Origin: Colius striatus
Lineage: Eukaryota; Chordata; Aves; Coliiformes; Coliidae
Length of the DNA stretch: 64,000 bases
Reading direction: 5' to 3'
Assembly: GCF_028858725.1 (NCBI RefSeq)
Contig: NC_084772.1
Coordinates: 18,205,548 to 18,269,547 of the forward strand
Shown: positions 49,920 through 61,900 of the stretch, in pieces
How the letters are laid out: the number at the start of each line of letters is the position of its first letter
Position numbering within the stretch: the first letter of the stretch is position 1
Notes under the pieces: model-generated
What the model was told of the DNA's origin: nothing
The model's database searches: none
What the model saw: the letters and a program-made list of their open reading frames with translations, nothing else
Position numbers and translations under genes: made by a program

Positions 49920-52900
49920 AGTAAAACTCTGCAGATATGAGAGCAAATTGAGAGCATATCTCACTTTCAGGACTGGAATTGCATTTCAGGGTTGGTTCAC
50001 TGAATCATGAACTTGGGCTGAAAGGGTTCCTTGTCTGTGCACTTAGCAAGTCTATTCGAGTGTGCATGGGGGAGGGAAGGCTGGCTGTGTGATTTCCCTG
50101 TAAGAGTTTATGTTTAATATAATTTTCAGTCCCGACAAATTTATGCAGAGTGAGAACATTTCAAACACAGCAGACTCGAATACTATCCAAATACCTCGCT
50201 GTTCGACAAACATCATGGACAGAGTTCAAATATTTCTTGGAGAAACAGAAGTTTGAGCATCACAGACACCTGAGCTTGTACAGCAGGTCCCAGGTGCATG
50301 CCTGCACCGGTGTGGGAAGATTCTGTGACTGCTCAGTGGCCAAACACCGTGAAAATGTGGTTGAGGAGCAGGATGCAGAAGCTCATGCTCCTTCCAGTAG
50401 CCCCCTTTGCTGAGGCTCTTACTGAGGTATCTGTGGTTCCTGAGGGAAAGTGCCCTGAGCAAAAGGCCAAATTCCATTTTTAGTCTGAAAGGTGCAAATT
50501 GACTCCAATTGCTTGCTGATCTAGAGATATCCAGAGCAGTGTTTAACTCTCACAAAGCCAGGTTAGAGTAAGGTCTCTACAAAATTCAGTGTGTCTGGGA
50601 TTAGAATTGATATTCCAGCCTTCTTGGCCAATTGTACATTAGATGTGCAAGGAGTTCAGATTTGTGAGTCCAAAACGCTGCAAAAGCTTGGACATAGTCA
50701 CAAGAAATGACAGTTCAAGTTTGTAAAAAACGTGCTGACAGCCCCCCTAATTGTTTTGTAAGATTTTGCTTTTTCTAATTAGGCAGAAAAACATCCAGAG
50801 ATCTTTACAGTTTTCCCTCCACTCAGTAAACAATTCCTGAATTTCCAAGGGGCACTAAAAACTGCAGATATTTGGGCTGAAAGGAGAGTTCTCAGCATAG
50901 CTGATGGTAGGGATTTCAAAGCTGTATGAAGGACTTGACATCCAGCTACTATGGCTTGGGGTGATTTTAGTTATTTCTTCTACTCTTATTCTACAGGGAT
51001 GCCTTCCTTGTGCTGCTGTGCTGTTGCATTCATCTCTTTCTGTGGCATGTGCCCTGTGCCCTGGAGCACAAAGTGTGGATGGAGCCCTCAGCCAACCTCC
51101 TGCTCAAGGGCTTGATGGTTAGAGAGAAAAAAAGCAGGGTTCAGCAGCCTCTTGGGACAGGTGAGGGCTTGGGGTGACCGTGTGGGTAAATGGATTTTGG
51201 CTGACCTGACCATTCCCTCTTATCTGTAAGCTCTCAGCAAATACCTTCACAATAGAGGATGAGGCAGAAATGATTCTGGTGCCTGGGGAAATGAAGCAGA
51301 TGACTTTGAGAGCTTCAGCAGTGAAATCTCAAGCACAGATTCCCCAATTCTAGCTTGCCTGATACTTCCTTTCATCTCTGTTGGAGAGAATCCAGCACTG
51401 CCCAGCAGCTCCTGTAGCTCAGCAAAACGAGCAGAGCAGCATGCCAGCAATTCTGACATAACAAGAATGACACATTAATCTCCCAGCTGGGCATAACTAA
51501 CGATGGCCAAAACTCTGTGCAGACAGAAATCAAAGGAGTGTCGCAGCGTTTACAGGTTGTGCCGTTCAAGGGAACCCAGGCTACCAGTTCCCCCAAGAGC
51601 ACTGGTGGTTTTGAACACAATGTGGTTCATGTGATGCAGAGAGAGAGGGGGAAAAAAAAAACCTGGAGCATGTCTTTAGTCTAAATTGTAGCTTTGGTCT
51701 TTGAAAATTAATCACAGCAGGTTAGAGGGCCCAACACATTTGTAGAAAGATCCGAAAGCACGGTAATCTTTCTGGGAGAAAAGAAAGAAAATAGTGTGTG
51801 GTAACAGTAACACTGCCAGCATTCCATCTAATGTGGAACAACAGGGGCTCTGCTAAGCAGACATCACTTCACCTTAAGTATTAAGCTAATTTCCTCATAC
51901 CATCAGGAGACAGCTTTCCTGCCAATCTCTTCTGGGTGCATGACAGTTTATGGCTTAACTGCTCCTATCTTGTATCATTTAACCAGATAGTATCTGTTTT
52001 GACATTCATGACTGAGATGCTTGGCTTGTAATTGGGAATGAGTACAACGGAGCAGAACAGAGTGATTTCCTTTCCCAAGGATGGTTGTTAGGGTGATGTG
52101 GCACTCCAGTGCTTAACTCACTGCGCGATAGAAACCTTCCTGGTAGGGCAAGGAAGGCTCGTGAATGTAAATTCCCTGGAAGAAAAGAGATGTGCCCTGG
52201 AGACACACAACCCAGGTAACACTGACTGGATGCCTGTGGCCTCGTGTATATTCATGCATTGGGCTTTGCATCAGCAGGATCCAGAAATTTGCACGTTCCT
52301 TACATGAATTTGGTGAACACACAGCTGCTGTGGGGCAGGCGGGTGCCCCGCTGCAGGGATAAAGCCCTAAGCATCAGCACACCGTGGGCCTGAGCTGCAT
52401 TCTCTGCTTGAACAGGGTGTTATTTGGTTTCCCGATATTTAAGAGAATTTCACAATTGTGAGAATATGTTTTGTCCTGCCCTGGTTGTTATCTGACCTCC
52501 TCCATTTACCTAATGGAAGGTAATGTGTGGACACCACAATGAAAACTGCTGCTGTGCTTTCTGCTTTCATCTGAAGGGGAAGAGTGTCTGGTGTCCAAAC
52601 AAGGTGAGCCAACACTGCCCTGTTTCACACCAACCAGACCTCTGGACTTTTCCATAAATCAAATAAGCCAACGCCAAACCTGCTGCTGAATATTTGATTA
52701 TCACTTAGATCAGAACCCAGCTGGGGAAAGAAAGGATTTTACACTTGCATGTCAGAACAACGCTATTATTCTTCATGAATATGTATGATATGAGGAAACT
52801 GATAAAGGTATTGACAGCACAAACTAGAAAGAATTATGGGACCAGAGGAGGAGATTGAGTTCCTTGAGCTGCTTGATGTAACCATTACTGTCAGGTGAGC

Positions 52901-55900
52901 ATCCTAATTAATGCAGGTATCTCGTCTTAATTGCATGGATCAGGCCGCTTTGTCTTTTCAATAATCTATAGAGCTGTACCTGACATTAATCTTATTAATG
53001 GAACTATTACACTGCTTACAAATTAATTTCCAGCATAAGATTATCTACTGATGTGCTTGTGTTCAGAAGAATTTCTTTCCTCTGAACTGTAAGAGTGAGA
53101 ATCCCTCCAAAGTTCTCCAGATTTGGTGATTTACAGTTTCAAAGTTGGCCCCTGGCTTTGAATGGAGATTTTGAATGTTCAGGTATATGAGTCATGGTCT
53201 TTCCTTTCTGCTCTTTAAAACAATGCTGCTACTTGTATCACACACTGTGTCGTATTGGGAGCAATCCTTTTGATTACAGTGTGATTATTTCAGTTTAAAT
53301 GAAATAGTGCTGCTAGGTGGAAAGGTTTTGTAGTCTGGTGCCCTTGAGAAGGGGAAAATAGCCCGTGGGAACACTTGTTAAAGTGAAAAAAAAGAGAGTT
53401 TTGGTTCATAGTCTGAGAAAAGAGAGTCAAAATTGGACAGAAAGTTAGGCTTCCAACTCCAGTTTAGTTACCTCCATAAACAGGCTGCTCTGTAGGTCTC
53501 CATGAAGTCCCTAGTTGTCAAACTTGTTGGCATAGATGAAGTTTCCTCCTGTCTCAAAAGGAGACTCTTGCAGAGTAAGTTGTGATTCCACCGAGGTGCC
53601 AGGAAGCAGGAGAAACATGGAATTAAATGTCACAAAAAGAAAAAAAGAAAATGAAATGAAGGGTATGAAGGGAAACTCAGCAAATGACTGATGATGCCTC
53701 CTTAGCATCTTGGGATGCATTCACCCAGTTAACCTCTTCCAACACAAACAAAGCCAGGATAAATGGAATTCTACTATGCATTTATTATCATCCCCTCCAA
53801 CCCCTGTTTTGCAGGAATGTGTTTAGACAGGTCATGTATTTTTATGGAAAAATCACATCACATAGAAAAAAACCCCACTTTTCTGGAGGTGACTACTCTT
53901 CAGATGCTGGTTTTCTCTGTAGATACATATGTGTCATGCACACTTGGTGGCACCCTGGTCCCACAGGAGTGAGCAGTCCAGGCAACAACAAGGTTATCAC
54001 CTCTGTCTCTCCACTGCCTTGAAATAAAGACTGCAATGGGCTCTCCTCCATGTAACCTGGGGGGGTTAAGTTTAAGAAGCTCCTTTTCTTATAGGTTTTG
54101 TGCTCACAAGCCTGCAAGATGAATAACAAAGCAGGCATTAGGATGTAAACTCACTGAGAGGCATGCTTAGGGCTTAGCCTTGCTGACAGCAATGGTCTAG
54201 GCTGGGATGCACAACGGCACACAGCTACAGTGCTGCCACAAGCTGAGTATTCATCCCTAAACAAAACAATAATCCATCCTTTCCTCTCTGGAGATAATCT
54301 GCCTGCTGAATGGGAGGCCTTTCTCACCCAGGGAGAAGCAGATAGTCGTATAAACCAATAGCTGAAAGAAAATCCTGTCTCAAAAAAATGCCACCTCCAG
54401 AGTGCTAGACCTTAATACAGGCAATTGCATTTTGTCTGTCTCACATTGATGAAGCATGGAAGTCAAATATCTAATCATTTAAATTTCTATTAGAACCACA
54501 AGCAAAAATTGAAGTGACAATAATATAATAATACTATGTTGCAGCCGCCGTTACCACCAATGTCTGAAGCTCGGAGCTGTCAGGAAGTCTAATAAAATGA
54601 AATTGAAGTGACAAAAAGGAACAATTCTTTGTTTAAAGCTTTAATTTCTGCACACCTCCTTGGCTGGAGATGCAGTGTGTCAGAATGAGCAGAAATGGGA
54701 AATATGCTACCCCAGCTGTGCTGAGACCCTTGTGCTTGGGGCAACTTGTGCCTGTACTTGACCAGAAGATATTGAACCTGGCTGCAGTGCAACACTTAGA
54801 GCAAATCCATATGTCTCTATGCCATGCGACCTCTGGTTGCCACAACCAGAGGAAGTGAAGGCACTTAATTTCAGCCTGGAAGTCACTGTGCATTTAAGAC
54901 ATGTATTGATTTCTGTACTGTGCAAGTACTTTATGAGTGATTTCTTGTGTAAGTGTCAGGTAAGAGACATGAATGGAGACCTAATTAAAGTGTATACAAA
55001 GTACATGCAGTAAATCTCTTTGGCAATGTCAACCTGCTTTAGAGCAGCCCAGGAGAGCAAACAAGATGGCATAAATGAAAGACAAAGAAACACTAATAGT
55101 CTTCAAACATTCCCAGATCAACTGTTTAGCTTGTGACACACTAACATGAAGCAGCTGGGGATACTGAGGAGAAAAAGTGCTATTCCTGGGATGTGTTCCA
55201 CAGCCCTAAAACACAAAACAATGGGAATTTTGCTCTTAACTTCAATAACAGCCTTGTTTCTCCCCTATGTCGTAGCCATTATTTCACCACTGTTTTAAAT
55301 TAATGCTGTATCTCCATCTGTGATCCATTGCAGTAGATTTTTTTCTACCTGCAGGAACATTGCTGAGACAAAAGAGAGCACAAAAAATACTAAGGAAGTG
55401 GAAAAAAATGATTATTATTTTAGTGTTAAGAGTTCTGTCAGGATTAGGACAATGTTTGTTTTATGAGAGTCCCCAGCAAAGCTGGTGCTACTGTCCTTCA
55501 AGGAGTAGCTTGAAGGTGCACAATGAGCTCAGCATGAGCTGCGTAAGATACCAGGATCCTCACATTCAGCTTTTGGGTGGGTTGGAAGGCTCACAGATAC
55601 AATGAATTAACAGCTTTATGGCAACATTTTGAAAAGCAAAATGATTTCAGATATGTCTATCAGGGTGGATGAAAACAAATGCAAGTTTTCTCTGCCTTCA
55701 GTCCCAGCTAGCTGGAAATTCTGGTGTGGAAGTTTTACACAGCTGTTTTCTGCTTTTGGGAAATACCACAGCCAAGGTAATAAATACTAGTGGAAATAAA
55801 GACCATGGTATACTGACTTGGGCATGGCACTGCACTAACTTATCTCTACAGCTTTTGGGACTGGAGCCACCTTCTGTTTCTGTACAAAGGAACTAAGGTC

Positions 55901-58900
55901 CAGTTCAAGGTATTAAACACCTCACTCCCCCGAGTGACTGTTCAGAGCTGACTACAGTGGGTTTTGGGTTGCTGTTTTCCTTAACTTCTGAAGATATGAC
56001 TTGAGAGTTTTTCAAAATGGTAACACTTCTCTCTTATAAGAGACTGGTCCAGAATCTGAACTGTATTCTCTTTCAACTCCTGCAGTGGTCCTTGAACAAG
56101 GAGAAAGCTATTCCTCACCTTTTATCTTGGCTGTGTGGCCTGGGACCTATTTAAATTTTACTCATCCATTCTCTTCATTAAGTCTGCATTGGAGTGAAAG
56201 CCTTCTCTTTTAACCTTTGGATTTCCTTACATTTTGCCTGTGCCCTCCTGGATAATGTGATGGAGTGGTGCAAGCAAAGAAAATCTGCTCATTTGTAAAG
56301 CCAGTCATTAATAAGAAGCAAGATGGCTTTACCACAGGGATGCCAGCATTACTTGGCTGACAATGTCCCTTATGATCCTGGAGAGATTTTAATGGATTGA
56401 ACAGGTTGATGTTGTCATTTTCAATTTGCTGAACCATCTGACAGTCTTCCCAACAATTAGCACATACAAAATATGGAAATATGTTATCTTTTACATTAAA
56501 AAAACCAGGAACTGCCTGGTCTCTGGAGTTGTACAGCAACTTGTTATTCCAAAGTGCTCGCTTTCACTTTAAATAGATTTCAGTACAGCAGAGTCACCCT
56601 AACCTTGGGATAAATTTAGCTGTTGCCTGAGTCAGTAGAGGGGTTTGGGATCATTAAAAACCAACTGGGAATTAGCACGTGCCTCCTGTGGTCAGGGCTG
56701 TGGGATGTGGCAGTTGTGCTCCTGCAGCCCAGCAGTGGGCATGAGGGGATGGGGAGAAGGGGGGGCTGGCTGCCAAGACCCCCATGCACAGTGCCTATCA
56801 CTTCATCTCCTCCACCTCTGTGACCTCACTGATACACAGCAAAGCACAGGAGGGAGAAAAATGACTCACCCAAGGTCATGCAGGAGGATGGACCTAAGCT
56901 TCAGTCACCTTGTCCCCTGGCTCCTGCGGTGTAGCTGGGAGAGAACAGGAAAACCAGGACAAATTAGCAGTCGTGAATCAGGGAGCGCTGCCAGAGAGGT
57001 CATTCACCCTGGCTTGCTGGGATTAAAAGGTTGCTTTTGTTTCTGGAGCAGACATGAGACCATGAAATGCAGCTGTCAGCTAAGGAGAGACTAAAAGGAA
57101 CATCTAACACCAACAACCCAAAGGCAGGAGACACATATTTTTTTAATGCAATGGCAGCTGCAGTCAGTTTAGACCTTCCACACTTTATATTAAAAAGAAA
57201 TACATCTTCTGTCTCCTGACAGAGAGGCTGTTGCTTGCATTGCCTGTGACATGGGGTGACCTCTGAGAGCAGGATGGGTTCAGGTGGCACCTGGGCTCTC
57301 CAACAAGCTGAAGGTTTTGCATTGAATTTCTAGTGCAAAGTGGCAGGACGTTCCACTCACAAGAGGCAGAGTTCAGCCCCAGGTCTTCTCTTCCCAGCCC
57401 TCAGTGAGTATCTTGTGCAGCTGTGTGTTGGGATGCATCTGTGATTTAGGGCATATCCTCTCATTCCACTCTCCTTTTTTCTTTGCCACACCAGCTGAGT
57501 TGGAGATTTGGGGAGTAACAGGAGACTTATTCAAAGTGCATGTGGCTTTTGTGGGAGCTGCAGACTGAAATCTTCCTTTAAATAAAGCAGCCAGGCCAGG
57601 CTCAGTGACATGTCCCCACCTAGGATGAAGGCAGGTATAAGACTTTCTCTCTCAAACCTCTGCCAGTGGGGAAGTGACCCCTATTTTTCACTGCTTAGCA
57701 ACAGATGATGAATATTGGCTCAGGTTTTGCTACCTGTGCTAAGACAGGTCCTGTAACTCAGGAGGTCAAAGCTGTGCTTGGCAGACTGCATCCATCTTGG
57801 TGCTGAGGGCAGGGCTTAGAAACCACCAGCCAAATACTTCTCCTGGATGTGCATAGCCAACCTGGCTTGCAACCAGAAGAAATGGGCAGAAAGGGCAGAG
57901 GAGAATCCCAAAGCTTGGTGTCTTGCCTCCATGGGTGGACTCAGCAAGGCTTTGGTGGCTGCAGCTTTCCATGCTTCAGGTTCCTGTATTTTTAACCTCT
58001 GAGGTCTCCTCCAGGACTACCACCCTTTGCTTATAGGAAAAGGTAGAAGGGCTGCATTGGAGCCTTCAAGCATCCACCTCCTGTGCAGGTAGGAAATCAA
58101 AGTCTCCTCCTCAAGTATCCCAATCCATAGCCAGAAGTGTAGGAAGCTTTTTGTTTTCTTGCAGGTTTTCATGCTGCTTTGCCTAGAGATAGTTTTGAGA
58201 AAGACTGTCAGAACATCTTCAACAAAATACTAGAGAAACACACTGGGAACTGTGAAAGCTCAGATTTGAATATAAATATGAACTGACAAGCTGCTTCATG
58301 TGGTATCATTAAACTTCACAGTTAGACTTTTTTTGCAAACCAAATTATCATGTAAAAATATGCCTGTAATGTTAAACTTGAGATGAAAACTGCTTATTTT
58401 TGTGTTATAACCAGTAGAAGGAAAAGTTTCTGTGATCTAATGTTTCAGAGGGTTTTGATTTATTTTTATGTTTAATTATGAACAGTATTGATGATACTGC
58501 ATCACGTGGGGGTTATCAAGTTGAGGAAAACCAGGTTGATTTTAAGATTGTATTATGCTCTGATGTTTGAAACAAAAGTTGAAGGCACACTTTAATGTAG
58601 CTGCCAGGCAGGAGGCAGCTGGGCTCACGTTGGGGCATGCCAAGCAAGAAGGAAAGGCTCGCACCCAGGTTAGCTACTGCTGATACACATTTGATCCTTA
58701 CATTTAACTAAGAAATGGGTCTGTGTGAGTTTTCCTGGTCAGACGGGTGCCAGCAGGAGCTAGTGACCGCTGGATGTCACTGTTAAGTCACACAAAGGCC
58801 CCGAGCAGTGCCCTGTGCCTGGGCTTTCAGCTCCTCTCGCCCCCAGGCTGGCGGGGCTCAAGCTGCGCCGGGTCAGCAGCAGCAGCCAGGACCTCTCCTG

Positions 58901-61900
58901 GTCTGGGGACAAGAAAGCCGCTTTTCTTTTTGGTGGCTGTTGTTGTTGTTTACTCATTATTTTTTGAGACTTATGCAAAATCCAAGGTGTCTCCAGGCAA
59001 AGCTATTCAAAGGCAGAGTGAGATTCAGGACAGCTGGAAAACAAAGCCAGGTTTGGCTTTATCCTTCCTCTCAAACAAATCTCTGGACCTAAATCACCAC
59101 AGCACAGCAATGCCTGGGATGCAGGGTTTGTTTGAACAGATGAGGTGTGAGGGTTTGTCGGTGACACGATTTTGCTGCTGTTAATGCTGCAGGAGTGAAA
59201 AAGGAAAGCATCATAAATTCATTGGCACCACCCAATGGGCTTGTCGCTAAACTGGAGCAAGGAATCCTGCTCTGACCTGGCTGTAGTCCTCAGGACTTCC
59301 CTGCTGCATGGCTATATGGATAAGTGCCTTCCTCATATCTTAAAGACACACTATTAAGCAGATGTTTGGTAGTGTTTTTTCTAAGAGAGGAAGGAAATAC
59401 CTTTCTCCAGGTGTCTTCTATTTCTCTTCATTCACAGCCTTGACAACAAGTTTGTCTTCTGTACAGACTTTGGACAGAGTGCATTTCTCTCTCTTTTCAA
59501 TGCCAGAGCCATGGAAAATGGACTCGTGCTATCAAAGCTTCCCTCATGAGCAGGCCTGTTTGCTGGCCATTTTTACTAGAAAGTGGCCTGGTTTTTCTTA
59601 ATACGCCATCACAGAAATCTCTTTTGAAAGAAGGCCTGTTCTTGAATTCACAATGGGCTGTGACAAACTGTGAATTTCAAACAGTTCTGCATTTCATTGT
59701 GAAAAGTTCTCGCCTTTTTTCACATGAGCAAGTCTGCCTAGATGTTTGTAACTCCCTGTAGCCTCTGTGGGGATGGTTTCTGTGCTGTTCCACTCATGCC
59801 AGCCCAGGGAAGCATTGCTGATGGCAGGGTATAACTGTGGCATCACATCTTGCTTTAAGATTCCCTGCCTGGTGACACCTTGATAGCTGAAGACTGATGT
59901 ATCTGGCTATCAATCAAAGTCAATTACTGATGCCTTGCAATGTTTTCCTCTTGTTTAATGCCCCACAAGGATATTCGGATGTAATTTAGAGTGGGTAGGG
60001 GTTGGAATCAGTGCCACTGAAAGGACAAGGGTTTCACTTACCTTTGGATAGCATCTTTGTGACAGCTCTCTGTCATTGCATACAACATATACAGGGAGGT
60101 AATGACTCTGCAGACCAGGAGTGCCACTTCAGAACAAACATACAACAATCGAATCCTTTGGGACCACACTCATAAATGCTCAATCTGTTATGATGGATAA
60201 AGTCATGGGTTTTTTGTTTGTTTGTTTATTTTTCCCCTAACACCAGTTTCCCATGACCTTGACTGTGTCACAAAATCCCAGTAGCAGAGATGGTACCAAG
60301 AACTCATCCTACCACAAAAGGTTTGCCGAGGTTGCAGAATCCCTTGTAAAATAGCCCATTCCTCCCAAAGCACAAGGTGTTGATAAGATAAACACTTTCC
60401 TGGGACTTACTTACCCCTTCCTTTGAACTGTGAGTTGAAATTCACTTCACTTACTCCCTTCATTTTATGGATCTCAAATAAAAAATCTCAGTTTTTCCTA
60501 TTTGCCTTGATTGGTGTCAGCTATAATAAACCAGTGCTGTGCTTCAACCTAAAGAGAACTTAGCAAGGTGTTTGAGGCTAACCAAAGTGTTTCATTCTCC
60601 CCAATGGCTGTCAGATAAAGTAATGATAAAATAGACCTCCAGAACCGAGAAAACACTCAAGCCCTGAAATAAATTTTGAGTGTATGTATAAAAACACAAG
60701 GAATGAGGAGGGTTTAGATTACAGCTCATCTCGCTGTCATCTCACCAATTTCTTTTATCACCAAGTTTTCTTCCTACTGCTCTGGCTCTGCTCCTCTGCT
60801 TGTTTCAGCCTTCTCCATCTCCCTCTGATCCCTGACATTGCCATGAATTGTTCAGTCCATCATACTGAGGAAAAAAATTAGAATCATCTCATGCTATTCA
60901 GGCATTTGAAAGCAGCGGAGTTGCTAATGTATTGAGAAACAGCTCGTTTTAAGTGCAGGGTACAAGTATCTGATCCAGTATGTTTCTCCAGATTTGTGTG
61001 AGAAACTGGGGAGACATCAGCTGCAGTAATTGTTTCTGACTTCATCTGAATTTCACTCCATTAAACCAAACGGAATGTGAGATGAACTAGGGAGCGAGCT
61101 GAGTTAATTGCACTGGCGGGGCTGCCTTGGAAACTGGGCTGAGGTAGGAAGGCTGAGGTTTGCTGGAAAGACACCAGGCAGGGAGCCAGCAAAGCCTCAT
61201 GCTCCATGGGGTCAGAGGAACAGGCACTCACACCAGGGGAGCCAAGTGGAAGGAGCAGTTTCCTGGCAAAAGAGGAGGTGCACATAGTAACCAAGGATGT
61301 CAGAACTTCCCAACAGATAAAGAAGAGATGGAGAACAGAAGGAGCACTCTGTTCAGAAATGACTGATAGCTGCAGTGCGGTGAGAAAGAAGACACAGGTG
61401 GTTGTGGTCAATAGCAGGAGGTAGTCAAGAGAATGGCCAGGTCTCCCTATACAGAGAAAATAATGGAAGAATAGAAAAGCACCATCAATGCAAAGCAAGC
61501 ACAGAACAAAAGCTGTTGAGAATAGCCACAGAGAAAGGTTAGAAATACAAGAACAGGAGAGATCAGAGCAACATCCAGTCCAGCTTACCACCACAGCAGA
61601 TGCTTGTGAACTTAGTGTTCAATGCAGAGGAGTCCATTCAATGTATACCCTGTACTTCCAGCTGTGAGTTCTCCCTTTCCATGTAACAATTGCAGTGAAA
61701 GATGAAAAGACACAACTGTAGAGTACTGCAGACAGGGCAGGAAAGATTGCTTGTCTAGAGACTAAGACCATGCAACATCAGAAAGAGATTGCATTGTTTT
61801 CTTAAGGAGTAGGTAAGAAAAACCCCAAACAAAATCCTGCCACTCTGGTCTGGGGGGAATCTTTCCTCTTGGCTCCAAATTCAGCACTCAGTTTACTCCT

